Origin: CADEED01 sp963842515
GTDB lineage: Bacteria; Pseudomonadota; Gammaproteobacteria; Steroidobacterales; Steroidobacteraceae
Assembly: GCA_963842515.1 (NCBI GenBank)
Contig: CAWJGO010000003.1
Coordinates: forward strand, 310,001 to 374,000
Direction of reading: 5' to 3'
DNA: 64,000 bases
In this document: positions 1 to 8,860 of the stretch, piece after piece
Numbering within the stretch: the stretch's first letter is position 1
Layout of the letters: every line of letters starts with the position of its first letter
Made by a program: the position numbers and the translations under genes
Notes under the pieces: generated by a model
Databases searched by the model: none
The model's input: only the letters and a program-made list of their open reading frames with translations
What the model was told of the DNA's origin: nothing

Positions 1-2
1 CG

Positions 3-716
3 CTCTATGGTTCCGTGCAGAGTGGCTACCAGGCGGGCCAGTACCCGGCGCGTCCGTTCTGCCTGTTCGGGAACCCTGACTGCTTCGTGGCCACCGAGAA
101 CGTCACGGCGATCAATTACGAAGTGGGCATGAAAGGAGAGCTCTTCGACAACCTGCAGTTGAGCATCGCCCTGTTCAACACCAACTACACGGACTTGCCC
201 TACCAGGTGAGCACGACGACCGGGGCCGGCTTCAATACGCAAAGCATCGTCGTGGACCAGACCTCGCGCGGCGCCGAGCTCGAAAGCACCTGGGCCGCGA
301 CTGACAACTTCCGTCTGCACGCGACCGTGGGTTACATCGACGTCGACGTCGACGATCCGAATCCGGCCGCCGTGGCTCCGCTGACACCGGAATGGACTGC
401 GTCGCTCAGTCCCGAGCTGACCATTCCCGCTGGAAACGGCGAGATCACGCTGCGCGCCGACTGGTCATACCGGGCCGACATGTTCGGCGAGCCGAGCAAC
501 GACCCAGCCCGGTTCACGTTCATCGAGAGCCGCGACCTGATCAATGCCGACGTCAGCTACCAGCCCGCCGATGGCGACTGGACCGTCGGGATTTACGGCC
601 GCAACATCACGGACGAGCGCTATGACAATGCGCGGCTCAATACGGGCGACTACGTGCTGGTCATGCTGAGCAATGATGCGAGCGAGTTTGGGGTGCGGTT
701 CACAAAGGAGTTCTGA
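3..716 (+). CDS. TonB-dependent receptor, C-terminal beta-barrel (5'-truncated by window edge)
   Basis: Outer-membrane active transporter of the TonB-dependent receptor family; only the last ~237 residues are inside the window because the frame is already open at base 3. The visible part alternates short polar/aromatic strands with turns, as in a 22-strand barrel. It contains typical late-barrel phrases such as YEVGMKGELFDN near the start and GIYGRNITDERY near the end, and it finishes with a terminal phenylalanine (RFTKEF), the usual barrel-assembly signal. The plug domain and TonB box lie outside the window, so the substrate cannot be inferred. The next gene is convergent, 13 bases away. Confidence 0.9.
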   Translation, partial: LYGSVQSGYQAGQYPARPFCLFGNPDCFVATENVTAINYEVGMKGELFDNLQLSIALFNTNYTDLPYQVSTTTGAGFNTQSIVVDQTSRGAELESTWAATDNFRLHATVGYIDVDVDDPNPAAVAPLTPEWTASLSPELTIPAGNGEITLRADWSYRADMFGEPSNDPARFTFIESRDLINADVSYQPADGDWTVGIYGRNITDERYDNARLNTGDYVLVMLSNDASEFGVRFTKEF

Positions 717-729
717 CCCCGCAGTCTCG

Positions 730-2052
730 TTAACGCGTCAGCACCATTGACAAGAACATGCCTTGCGCGCCGTTGGAGAGCTTGAAAAAGATCTTGTTGC
801 GTCCCTTGTTGAAATGCACGGCACGCCTGCCCTCACTGCGGTTGTAATCCTGCGTGTGTGTCGCGCCGGGAGCGAAGATAGTGTTGAAGAACGGCATCTT
901 GCTGACTTTTCCACCCCTCCACACGAGCTGGTCGTTCACGTAGATCTGCGCGTCGTCGTCGGCGCCTATCCATGCAACCAAGTCGCAATCCTCGTCCACC
1001 GACACCTCGGTGTAGCCGTAATACACCCCGTCCTCGACCAGGTCGGGAGGAACGAGTGGATAGCCTTGCGTAGTCACGTAGTGCCACTTGAGCACGCGCT
1101 CATCCTTGCCTAAGTACACCGCGTCGAGGAGCACGGCTTTTTCCGGTGGATAGACGGGATTGTCGAACAGGTCGTCTCCGTGGCGGCCGGGGAACGGTCC
1201 GATGATGTACCAGCTGTTGATCAGGACGCGGTTCGCATACTCGCCGCCCGCGCCGAACACTCGCCCGCCGCCACGCACCAGGTTCGCGGGATCCAGCGGT
1301 GGGACCTGGAAGCCCCCGAGGCCGGAGAGGTCTTCGCTCCAGCCGGCGTAGGATTCAACCCCGGCAAGGAAGTCACCGATCTCGGTGTAAGGCCGGCCAT
1401 TGGACAATGCCCGTGGATCACCATCCTTGTTGCTCGAGCCTGGCGCGCCACCTTCGACGACAACTCCATTCGCCTTGGCTTCCAGGCGCTCCTGACGCCT
1501 GGCGAGCGTGGCCCGCGCTTTGGCTGCGAGCGCGGCCACTTCAGTGGCCGCCATCTCCGGCGTGACCGAGGATTCGCCGGGTTCCGGCTCGATGGCATCG
1601 CTGGCGGCCACCGGCGGCGGAACTACTGCGGGCGGTTCGGGCACATCAGGCGAAGGTTCGGGCGTCCCTAACAAGTTGGCCAGCTCCTCGGCCTCGATCT
1701 CCTCGTCGAGCGCCTCGATCGCCTCGAAAAGTTCGCGAGCCCGTTCCACCATCTCCTCGGGCGTTTGCGGCATTACCTCGTGACTCGGGTTCGATGATTT
1801 CTCCAGCAGCCGCTTGATCGTCGCCAGATCCTGTAGTCGCTTTGCGGTGCTCGCGATTTCAGTGGCACGCAGGCTCGAGGCAACCTCCGCCGCTTGCTCG
1901 CGCACCCCGAGCTGATAGCTGCCGAAGTAGTACGCCAGCGCCAGCAGCGCGGCGTGCGCGACCATCGAGAGCGGCAGATAGGGCCGTCGCGCGAGCTGCC
2001 GTGCCGTCACCGCCGCCAGAGACTGCGACGGAAAATACTCATCCAGCCTCAT
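730..2052 (-). CDS. Membrane-anchored protein with coiled coil and C-terminal beta-sandwich-like domain, function unknown
   Basis: About 440 residues. I chose the ATG at 2052 (MRLDEYFPSQ); a GTG at 2088 in the same frame is possible and neither has a clear ribosome binding site. A single hydrophobic helix lies near residues 28-45 (LSMVAHAALLALAYYFGSY). It is followed by a long Ala/Glu/Arg-rich coiled-coil stretch, a proline-rich linker around residues 130-170 and a C-terminal ~180-residue domain (INSWYIIGPFPG, then GADDDAQIYVNDQLVWRGG). That last motif resembles the PA14/carbohydrate-binding type of lectin-like fold. A cytoplasmic-start, periplasmic-tail topology is likely. It converges on the TonB receptor gene, but a functional link is only inference. 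I do not recognise a named family. Confidence 0.7.
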   Translation of the reverse strand: MRLDEYFPSQSLAAVTARQLARRPYLPLSMVAHAALLALAYYFGSYQLGVREQAAEVASSLRATEIASTAKRLQDLATIKRLLEKSSNPSHEVMPQTPEEMVERARELFEAIEALDEEIEAEELANLLGTPEPSPDVPEPPAVVPPPVAASDAIEPEPGESSVTPEMAATEVAALAAKARATLARRQERLEAKANGVVVEGGAPGSSNKDGDPRALSNGRPYTEIGDFLAGVESYAGWSEDLSGLGGFQVPPLDPANLVRGGGRVFGAGGEYANRVLINSWYIIGPFPGRHGDDLFDNPVYPPEKAVLLDAVYLGKDERVLKWHYVTTQGYPLVPPDLVEDGVYYGYTEVSVDEDCDLVAWIGADDDAQIYVNDQLVWRGGKVSKMPFFNTIFAPGATHTQDYNRSEGRRAVHFNKGRNKIFFKLSNGAQGMFLSMVLTR

Positions 2053-2140
2053 TGGCGGCCGGGAAAGCTTGGAGCAGGAGCGCGCCACCGGTCCGTTTCA
2101 CGCAGGTGATCCTTTCTCGAATAACTGGCCGGTGTAACGA

Positions 2141-2156
2141 TACTACCGTTATAGTA
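2141..2156. promoter_or_regulatory. Dyad upstream of the coiled-coil membrane gene, operator candidate
   Basis: TACTACCGTTATAGTA has five-base arms TACTA/TAGTA around a six-base centre. It lies about 90 bases upstream of the minus-strand gene starting at 2052, in an AT-richer patch that could hold its promoter. The arms resemble the TACTA arms of BlaI/MecI-type operators, but no regulator is adjacent, so this is a sequence observation only. Confidence 0.35.
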
Positions 2157-2231
2157 ATTCTAGCCACGTGTGTCGTAGAAAAAGCAAGCGGTAATCGTCT
2201 GCAGTGAACGCGGCCTTACCTGCCTGCAAAG

Positions 2232-2262
2232 AAAAAACCCCCGCCGGTGTTCCCGGCGGGGG
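2232..2262 (-). terminator. Rho-independent terminator of the reprolysin-like protease gene
   Basis: A perfect 10-bp stem (CCCCCGCCGG with CCGGCGGGGG) encloses a 5-base loop and, on the minus strand, is followed by six T residues. It sits 17 bases past the stop codon of the minus-strand protease gene. Confidence 0.9.
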
Positions 2263-2278
2263 CCTGAATATTCTCTAG

Positions 2279-3583
2279 CTAGACGCCGGCGCGATGACGC
2301 GAACGCGCGACCCGGAGTGCGAACAGGAGCAGCAGCAGGGATGGATCGAGTGATCCGCCACCCCCACCCCCACCACCGCCACCGTCACCGGGAGGCGGGG
2401 CCGGAGGTGCCGGTGGCGCCGGACCAGGCGGAGGCAGCGCCACCACGCAGGAGTAACTGTCGATCACCGCGTCGATCTGGTCGAGACTGCATTGGGAGAA
2501 GGACGTGACCGACGTGGTGAGCGTCGGCGTCATGATGAATTGGCCCTGCGGCGTGGACGCACATTGCTCCGTGCCATCGTGCGGCGCGCCAAACACATGG
2601 CCGATCTCGTGCGCGGTGATCAAGGCATCCAGAGTGGCGCTGTTGTGAGCCATGGTGAGGCTGGCGGCAAAACGCTCGCTGCAGAGTGCCAGCGTATAGG
2701 CGATGCCCGCCGAGTTGCCATCCAACTGGCGGCCGGTGAACAGGTGTGTGAGGCCGGTGTCGGCAAGCGCGGCGGTTTGTTGTCGCAACTGTCCCAACTC
2801 TTCGAGCAATGTGCTCGCAGCCGTGGTCGCGGACAAGCCAGCCGTCAGTTCCCCGGCGATATTTACCGATACCACCTGCAGTTCGACGCCCACCTGCGAG
2901 CTGAAGATTCCGTCCACATTGTTGAGGCGAGTGAGAATCGCATCGCGGGCCTGCGTTTCGCCGGCGTAGCGCGCTAGATAGTCCGCGTCGCCGAGGACGG
3001 AAATCTCGACCCCCTCCGTGGGTACGCCGCCCTGCAGTCCCTGCGTCCTGGCGCGCAGCTCGCCGATCATGGCGCCATAGGCGGCAGCCGGGTCGCGCGG
3101 CGTCTCCACCGCATCGCCAGCGAAAGAAACGCCCCGCTCCAGCACGGCGTCCGAGAGTTTGTACATCAGCGTGCCGGCCGCGCCGTAATTTACAGCCTCC
3201 GCCGCCGCATCCACGATGAACAGTTCGCGCCCGTCCCAGATCATGCCGCGCGGCAGACCGTCGTGAATGCTGATGCGGGCCCAGGAACCCGGAACGCCTT
3301 CGAGCGTGCCCTTGTAGAGCTGTACGGAACTGCCGGCGGTCAGGTGCGCGAGACGCTGGTTGTTAGAGAGTTGCAGGCGAAAGTTTCGGCCGAACGCGGT
3401 GAACTCGAGTGTCGCGGCGCCGCCCTTGGACGCGCGAGTAAGTGCGGGTCGCAGGTCCTCGGTATGTTGAGGTACGAGGCCCCCGGCCGCGCCGCTCAAT
3501 GCTGGCCACGCCGTGGCTGCGAGCAGAAGCGCCGCGCAACGCGTCAGATGACCGCCTGAAGTCCTGAAAGTCGATTTCCACAT
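2279..3583 (-). CDS. Secreted reprolysin-like (M12B-type) zinc metalloprotease with GlyGly-CTERM-like tail
   Basis: Exported zinc endopeptidase of about 434 residues. An N-terminal signal peptide (CAALLLAATAWPALSGAA) is followed by a propeptide-like region. The catalytic domain carries the extended zinc motif HEIGHVFGAPHDG (HExxHxxGxxHD), whose three His are the ligands and whose Glu is the base. A Met-turn candidate (FIMTPT) lies about 20 residues later. The C-terminus is a Pro-rich linker, a run of glycines, then SLDPSLLLLLFALR and a basic RSRHR end. This three-part layout matches GlyGly-CTERM/rhombosortase-type sorting signals. The start is uncertain: the ATG at 3583 touches its GGAGGAG sequence, and a TTG nine bases upstream is in frame. 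A terminator follows the gene. Confidence 0.88.
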   Translation of the reverse strand: MWKSTFRTSGGHLTRCAALLLAATAWPALSGAAGGLVPQHTEDLRPALTRASKGGAATLEFTAFGRNFRLQLSNNQRLAHLTAGSSVQLYKGTLEGVPGSWARISIHDGLPRGMIWDGRELFIVDAAAEAVNYGAAGTLMYKLSDAVLERGVSFAGDAVETPRDPAAAYGAMIGELRARTQGLQGGVPTEGVEISVLGDADYLARYAGETQARDAILTRLNNVDGIFSSQVGVELQVVSVNIAGELTAGLSATTAASTLLEELGQLRQQTAALADTGLTHLFTGRQLDGNSAGIAYTLALCSERFAASLTMAHNSATLDALITAHEIGHVFGAPHDGTEQCASTPQGQFIMTPTLTTSVTSFSQCSLDQIDAVIDSYSCVVALPPPGPAPPAPPAPPPGDGGGGGGGGGGSLDPSLLLLLFALRVARSRHRAGV

Positions 3584-3592
3584 CTCCTCCAA

Positions 3593-4068
3593 GATGCGAT
3601 GTCCGGGCGGCGGCCGGAAATAGGAAGGTCCGAGGACCCGTGTGAAAACGGGTACTCAATCACTGCGGGCCGATACTGACGCCCGGTGGATCACTGGCGT
3701 GTTTGTAGTCCCGTTTCGAACGGACCGAGATCCGGCGCTAAGCCCTTGAACGGCAGCCCGACGTTCGTCCGCCGCCCGTAAAGTTGTCGATCGCCGTATT
3801 GCCGAACGCGATGCATTGGCGCACGACGTGACGCGGCACCAAATCCGGCACGCACCCCGAGCATCATGCGAAAGCGATGCGAAGTCGCCACGCAAGTCGT
3901 GCGCGTTCGGCGTGGTGTCGGCGGCAAAATCACGTGCTCGATTGTGACTCGACCGTATCTTTGTCGTCCAGGTTCGCCAAGCGGATCGAATCCAGCGCTG
4001 GTGCGCCGAGACACCTTCACGCCATATCGGGCAAACTTCGCGCACGGATTTCAACAAGTGAGAGTTCC
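3593..4068. other. 476-bp intergenic region between divergent genes
   Basis: This stretch separates the minus-strand metalloprotease from the plus-strand DUF885 gene and must hold both promoters. Open frames run through it on both strands, but they have no recognisable domain and no ribosome binding site. I see no repeat, RNA or convincing sigma-70 promoter in it. Confidence 0.5.
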
Positions 4069-5928
4069 ATGAAGGCGACCTTTGGCGCGAGCGTAGCTCT
4101 GCTGATTCTGGCGGCGTGTGCGGGTGAGCAGACGGCCAAGGGGCCGACCGTCGAGGCGGTCGCCAAGGCGAGCGCGGACCTCACCGCTTATCTCGATGCG
4201 GAATACCAGGAAGAGCTGGCCGAAAGCCCCGAGGAGATGACCAGCCAGGGCATCAAAACTCGCTATGGCGAGCTCGATGATCGTTCTGAAGCGGCGGCGG
4301 ACCAGCGGCTGGAATGGCGCAGGCAGTCGGTCAACGACATGAAAGCGAAATTCACGCCGGAAACGCTGAACGAAGACGCCAAACTCTCCTACGAGATCTG
4401 GGAGCTCGAGCTGAAGCGGGCGCAGGAGAGCGCGAAGTGGCGGCGCAACCGCTACGTGTTCTCGCGTGGCAACGCGGCCACGGGCATCCCGAACTTCCTG
4501 ATCAACCAGCATCGCGTCGACGAAAAGGCGGACATGGAGGCGTATGTCGCGCGGGTCGGGCTGATCGACGATGCGCTGGACCAGCTGCTGGTGCGCGCGA
4601 AGGCGGCGCAGGCGGACGGCATCCACATGCCGGGCTTCACCTATGACCAGTCGCTGGGCGAGATCAAACGTGTGACGACGGGCGCACCCTTCAACAAGGG
4701 CAAGGACGCGGCGCTGTTTGCCGACGCCAAGACGAAGATCCTCAAGCTGGTCACCGACAGCAAGATCACGGCAATCGAAGGCAAGGCGTTCGAGAAGGCC
4801 GTAGCCGATGTGATGACGACGCAAATGAAGCCGGCCTATGACCGGGTGGCGGCGTTCATCACCGAGGACAAACCGAAGGGGCAGACGCCGGACAAACAAG
4901 GCGCGCTGACTCTGCCGAAGGGCGTCGAGTTCTACAACGCCATGCTCTACCTGCACACCACGACCGAGATGACGGCGGACGAGATCCATACGCTCGGCCT
5001 GTCGGAAGTCGCGCGCATCCGCGCCGAGATGGAGAAGGTGAAAGAGGCGGCGCGTTTCAAGGGCACGCTGGAAGAGTTCTTCGTCTTCATGCGCACGGAC
5101 AAGCGTTTTTACCTGCCGAACAATGACGCGGGCGCGGCGGAATACATCAAGCTCGCCGACGGCTATCTGAAGGGCATGGAGGCGAAGCTGCCGGAGTATT
5201 TCGGCATCCTCCCGAAGGCCAAGCTGGAAGTGCGGCGCGTCGAAGCGTTCCGCGAACAGCCGGGCGCGGCCCAGCATTATGTGGGCGCAACGCCGGACGG
5301 ATCGCGCCCGGGCATCTTCTACGCGCACCTTTCCGACATGAATGCGATGCCGACCTACCAGCTCGAGAACATCACCTACCATGAAGGCCTGCCGGGCCAT
5401 CACATGCAGATCTCGATCCAGCAGGAACTGACCGGCATTCCGAAATTCCGCACGCAGTATGGCTACGGCGCGTTCTCGGAAGGCTGGGGGCTTTATTCCG
5501 AAGCGCTGGCCAAGGAGATGGGCTTTGAAGTCGATCCCTACAACGATTTCGGCAGACTCAGTGGCGAGATCTGGCGTGCGATCCGGCTGGTGGTGGATAC
5601 CGGCATCCACGCGAAAGGCTGGACACAGAGCCAAGCCGAAGACTACTTCAAGGCCAACTCGGCGCAGCCGGAGCAGGCGATCAAGTCCGAGGTCGAGCGC
5701 TATATCCTCAACCCAGGCCAGGCGACTAGCTACAAGATCGGCATGATCACGATCCAGAAGCTGCGCGACGAGGCGAAGGCCGCGCTGGGCGACAAGTTCG
5801 ACTATCGCACCTTCCACGACACAGTCCTCGGCGGCGGCGCGCTGCCGATGCCGGTGCTGCAGGCCAAAGTGCGCCGCTGGATCGCCGCGCAGAGGGCGGC
5901 GCCGGCGGCAGCCAAGGCGGCCGGGTGA
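4069..5928 (+). CDS. DUF885 family lipoprotein (putative metallo-hydrolase)
   Basis: About 619 residues, beginning with a lipoprotein signal (MKATFGASVALLILAACAG, lipobox LAAC), so probably an outer-membrane or periplasmic lipoprotein. The body matches the DUF885 family of gammaproteobacterial exported proteins. The conserved zinc-site-like motif ITYHEGLPGHHMQ lies near residue 440 and is followed by the family's FSEGWGLYSEALA segment. DUF885 proteins are usually treated as peptidase-like, but the substrate is unknown. The frame extends upstream of 4069, but only the ATG at 4069 places a signal peptide at the N-terminus. An unrelated 588-codon open frame on the opposite strand is a composition shadow. 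Confidence 0.9.
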   Translation: MKATFGASVALLILAACAGEQTAKGPTVEAVAKASADLTAYLDAEYQEELAESPEEMTSQGIKTRYGELDDRSEAAADQRLEWRRQSVNDMKAKFTPETLNEDAKLSYEIWELELKRAQESAKWRRNRYVFSRGNAATGIPNFLINQHRVDEKADMEAYVARVGLIDDALDQLLVRAKAAQADGIHMPGFTYDQSLGEIKRVTTGAPFNKGKDAALFADAKTKILKLVTDSKITAIEGKAFEKAVADVMTTQMKPAYDRVAAFITEDKPKGQTPDKQGALTLPKGVEFYNAMLYLHTTTEMTADEIHTLGLSEVARIRAEMEKVKEAARFKGTLEEFFVFMRTDKRFYLPNNDAGAAEYIKLADGYLKGMEAKLPEYFGILPKAKLEVRRVEAFREQPGAAQHYVGATPDGSRPGIFYAHLSDMNAMPTYQLENITYHEGLPGHHMQISIQQELTGIPKFRTQYGYGAFSEGWGLYSEALAKEMGFEVDPYNDFGRLSGEIWRAIRLVVDTGIHAKGWTQSQAEDYFKANSAQPEQAIKSEVERYILNPGQATSYKIGMITIQKLRDEAKAALGDKFDYRTFHDTVLGGGALPMPVLQAKVRRWIAAQRAAPAAAKAAG

Positions 5929-5934
5929 GGTCGA

Positions 5935-5957
5935 CTAGCTAGACGCTGGGCGTCTGG
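5935..5957. repeat. TAGCTAGACGC-type element with small inverted repeat between convergent genes
   Basis: The spacer reads CTAGCTAGACGCTGGGCGTC and contains the dyad AGACGC-TGG-GCGTCT at 5941-5955. It lies between the stop codons of the DUF885 gene and the oxidoreductase gene. Near-identical TAGCTAG(A/C)CGC words sit at the 3' end of the minus-strand protease (2276), aspartyl protease (9563) and groEL (46540) genes. It could act as a weak bidirectional terminator. Confidence 0.4.
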
Positions 5958-5960
5958 TTC

Positions 5961-7088
5961 TCAGCTTCGCTCGTTTTGCATCGCCTTGGTCCAGATCGCG
6001 TCCAGCCACTCTTGAGTCCTTTCACTCGCAGTCACGCTTGCTTCGAAAAGCTCGGCGTTGCCGACCATGGCCGCAAAGTTTTCAAACATCAACGCCGCGG
6101 GCGGTTTCGCGGCGGAAACGTTTATGCGCTCTGACGTTCCGCCATCACCGAGCCCGCCCTTGCGATAGACGTACTCGGCGGGTTCATCGCCCGGATTGAA
6201 CACGAAATCATCGAGACTGAACTGACCGCCGGCACCAGACAACCTCAGGTCCATATTCAGCGCACCAGCTTCGAAACCGCAATTCCAGGTGTTGGTTGAG
6301 CCATCGCTGAAAGCGATGACTCCGCTGCCGGCAATCACGGCTTTGGTTTTCTTGTCACGGCGAACGTATGCACCCACGCCGATCGCTTTGACGCCAGGCG
6401 CCGTGTACTCCACGGCCGCTCGCATGTTGTACCAACCGGCATCGCCAATCGCGCCGTAGGGCTCGAGCTTGGGATCCATACGAATATTGTCTGGTTCCAT
6501 TGGACCGAATTGAAACGCCGAATCGATCGACCACGGCCAGCCGATTTTCTCGCGCATGGTGGCCTTGATCTGTGCCGTTCTCGGGTGATGCACAAAGTGC
6601 GTGCCATCCATGAAGCCGACACCGTTCTTACGACAAGCTGCGGTGATGCGACGCAAGGAAGGCAAATTGGCAAAGGGTTTTTCGCCAAGAACATGCTTGC
6701 CGTTCGCTGCAGCCAGTAGACAAACTTCTTCCCGGACGGAGGTGGGCGTAGCAACGTAGATTGCGTCGACGGTTTTCGACGCCAACATCTCCGACCACGA
6801 ACCGAACGCGCCAGGAATACCGTGCTTGTTCGCGAACTGCTTTGCAGTTTCAATCTTCCGGCTGGCGACGGCTGCCAGTTCAGCGCGTGCGGCCCGCTTT
6901 ATCATCGACGCCATGTGATTCGCGATCCCACCGGTGCCGACGATTCCCCAGCGTAGTGGCCGAGACTCTGCGGCAAATACCGGCGAGATCGCGGATACCA
7001 CTGCGCCGGCGCCGACTGCCTTCAAGAGCTTGCGACGTTCCGCATCGACTGCCGTCGAATTGTCGTGTTTGTCGTTCTGACTATTCAT
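5961..7088 (-). CDS. Tat-exported Gfo/Idh/MocA family oxidoreductase
   Basis: NAD(P)-dependent sugar-type oxidoreductase of about 375 residues. It begins with a twin-arginine signal (ERRKLLKAVGAGAVVSA), then a Rossmann fold with the GIVGTGGIANHMAS nucleotide-binding loop near residue 52 and the family motif GEKPFANL around residue 140. The C-terminal half fits the alpha/beta substrate domain. The ATG at 7088 was chosen because AAGGAGAG lies seven bases before it. The gene follows the M48 peptidase gene by 37 bases on the same strand, so the lipoprotein, M48 and oxidoreductase genes probably form one operon. The substrate is unknown. Confidence 0.88.
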   Translation of the reverse strand: MNSQNDKHDNSTAVDAERRKLLKAVGAGAVVSAISPVFAAESRPLRWGIVGTGGIANHMASMIKRAARAELAAVASRKIETAKQFANKHGIPGAFGSWSEMLASKTVDAIYVATPTSVREEVCLLAAANGKHVLGEKPFANLPSLRRITAACRKNGVGFMDGTHFVHHPRTAQIKATMREKIGWPWSIDSAFQFGPMEPDNIRMDPKLEPYGAIGDAGWYNMRAAVEYTAPGVKAIGVGAYVRRDKKTKAVIAGSGVIAFSDGSTNTWNCGFEAGALNMDLRLSGAGGQFSLDDFVFNPGDEPAEYVYRKGGLGDGGTSERINVSAAKPPAALMFENFAAMVGNAELFEASVTASERTQEWLDAIWTKAMQNERS

Positions 7089-7125
7089 GCAACTCTCCTT
7101 TCCTAAAACCTGAGGACAGGCGCGC

Positions 7126-8838
7126 CTACTTGCGCAGCCGTGCACTGGCGACCAGTTGGTCGAACTGGCCGGCGACCGCGTCGAAGGACTGATTCGCGAC
7201 GCCCTCGAGTTTCATGGCGTACAGCTTCTGGCCGACGACGCGCATCACGCAACTGCCCCTCTTCGGGATGACGATGCCGGACGCATAGTTGTAGCGCAGG
7301 CTGACACCGGTGCCGCCCAGAAAATCGACCGGATCGACTGACTCGATGTTGAACACCGTGACGCCCTTGAGGCGATACGAGACCTCGAGCATCGACGCCA
7401 GGTCCTGCGCCGTCATGTCGGCGCGGAATGCAGGGACCTGTTGATCAGCGGTCCGCTGCTGAAGGACGATGGCCTTGCCATCGGACAATCCGTCGAGCAA
7501 AGCCATCCTGTCGATCTGCGGCCCATTCCAGGTCCACACTTCGTCCCACGGCGTCTCGTTCAAGTTCGCGTAGAGCCTCTTCCAGTTGGAACCAGGTTTC
7601 ACAGTCATACGGCCGCCGGCCACGGAGGTCTCATCGGCGGTCACCCGCTGAGCCAGGGTAAACCGAATCATGGCGGCATCTGGGGCCTCGGGGTTCATCG
7701 CCAAGAATTGATTCAGCGCCTCGTGCGCTTCGGTCTTGGCTCCTGCCTTCAGCAGCGCGTAGCCGTGCGCGCGCCAGGCTTCGGGCGGCGCGTCCGCCAG
7801 CGTCGTGGCGGCGGAGTATGCGAACGCGGCCTTCCCGGCGTCGCCGTTCGCATTGCGCAGCCGGTAGACCTCGCCTTCGTCGAATCGCAGCAGCCCGGTC
7901 CAGCCGTCCTTCGCGCGGGTTTCGAGTAGATAGAGACTGGCGCCAGGATCATTGAGATAGATCTGTTCCCGCAGCAGCATGGCCTGATACGGCCGGATGA
8001 CTGCGGCCCATTCGTCGAGACCAAAGCCGCTCTCGGGTCCGTGCTTCCCGGCCAGATAGTCGGCGGTGTCGGCCAGGTTGGTCATGCGGCCTTGAGTGGG
8101 TGGATGCGTCGACAGCACGGCGTTCGTCACGTCGCGGTAACGCTTCTGGCGCGCGGCGGCGCTCGCCCGGCGCTCATCGATGAATTGCTCCCACATCGCC
8201 AGAGCTGCGCGCGGGCGATATCCGGCGCGTGCCATCAGCGCAAGACCGTAGGCGTCGGCCTCGGACTCCAGATCCCTGCTGTATCTGGAGCTCGACATCA
8301 TGATGGCCCGGTTGATCATGTTCCAGGCGTTGTTGCTGCTGTCGAGCTCATACGACGCCGAGCCCGCGGACGACACCAACGCGGACTTGCGGCGATCGGC
8401 GCGATACAAATCGAGGGAATGCCTGCGGAAATAGTGCCCGGCCTCGTGCGCCAGCACGGCAGCCAACTGTGCCTCGTTGCGAACGCGGGCCAGCAGACCC
8501 GTGTTCACGATCATCATGCCGGAGGGGAGCATTGCGGCATTGGGCGACGCGTCGCGCATCACGTAGATGCGCAGGTCCGGCGCGGGCCGACCGATCAGCC
8601 GTTCAGTGACACCCCGGATATAGGCGTCGAGCAAAGGCGCGATCAGTCGTTGTGGCGAGGTGCGAATCCCCGCCTCGAGCCGCGCCACGCTCTGCCAGAT
8701 GGCACGTTCCTCCGCATCCGCCGGCTCGTACGTTGCGCCGACTTTCGACTCGAGATCGGTGGGCAGAATGGCCGCCTGCGCTAGCGTCGCCATGCACCCG
8801 CACAGCAGGATGACCGACAGCCTATCTACAGCGATCAT
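7126..8838 (-). CDS. M48 family metallopeptidase with TPR-like C-terminal half
   Basis: About 570 residues with a signal peptide (SVILLCGCMATLAQAA), so periplasmic or outer-membrane associated like BepA/YcaL. The peptidase domain shows the zinc motif HEAGHYF near residue 140, preceded by the M48 phrase LPSGMMIVNTGLL and followed by the third-ligand region SDLESEADAYGLALMARAGY (reading SRDLESEADAYG). The middle carries helical TPR-like repeats and a last domain of ~150 residues resembles the PDZ-less tails of these proteins. The family is involved in outer-membrane protein quality control. The ATG at 8838 is preceded by GAGGAG. It is the second gene of a three-gene minus-strand operon. Confidence 0.88.
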   Translation of the reverse strand: MIAVDRLSVILLCGCMATLAQAAILPTDLESKVGATYEPADAEERAIWQSVARLEAGIRTSPQRLIAPLLDAYIRGVTERLIGRPAPDLRIYVMRDASPNAAMLPSGMMIVNTGLLARVRNEAQLAAVLAHEAGHYFRRHSLDLYRADRRKSALVSSAGSASYELDSSNNAWNMINRAIMMSSSRYSRDLESEADAYGLALMARAGYRPRAALAMWEQFIDERRASAAARQKRYRDVTNAVLSTHPPTQGRMTNLADTADYLAGKHGPESGFGLDEWAAVIRPYQAMLLREQIYLNDPGASLYLLETRAKDGWTGLLRFDEGEVYRLRNANGDAGKAAFAYSAATTLADAPPEAWRAHGYALLKAGAKTEAHEALNQFLAMNPEAPDAAMIRFTLAQRVTADETSVAGGRMTVKPGSNWKRLYANLNETPWDEVWTWNGPQIDRMALLDGLSDGKAIVLQQRTADQQVPAFRADMTAQDLASMLEVSYRLKGVTVFNIESVDPVDFLGGTGVSLRYNYASGIVIPKRGSCVMRVVGQKLYAMKLEGVANQSFDAVAGQFDQLVASARLRK

Positions 8839-8860
8839 CTCCTCGTCGCCTGCGCGCGGA

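Noticed and set aside
4051..5817. A 588-codon open frame on the minus strand opposite the DUF885 gene.
   Set aside because: It lies exactly antisense to a clear protein-family match and has no domain, signal peptide or ribosome binding site; GC-rich codon bias creates such shadows.
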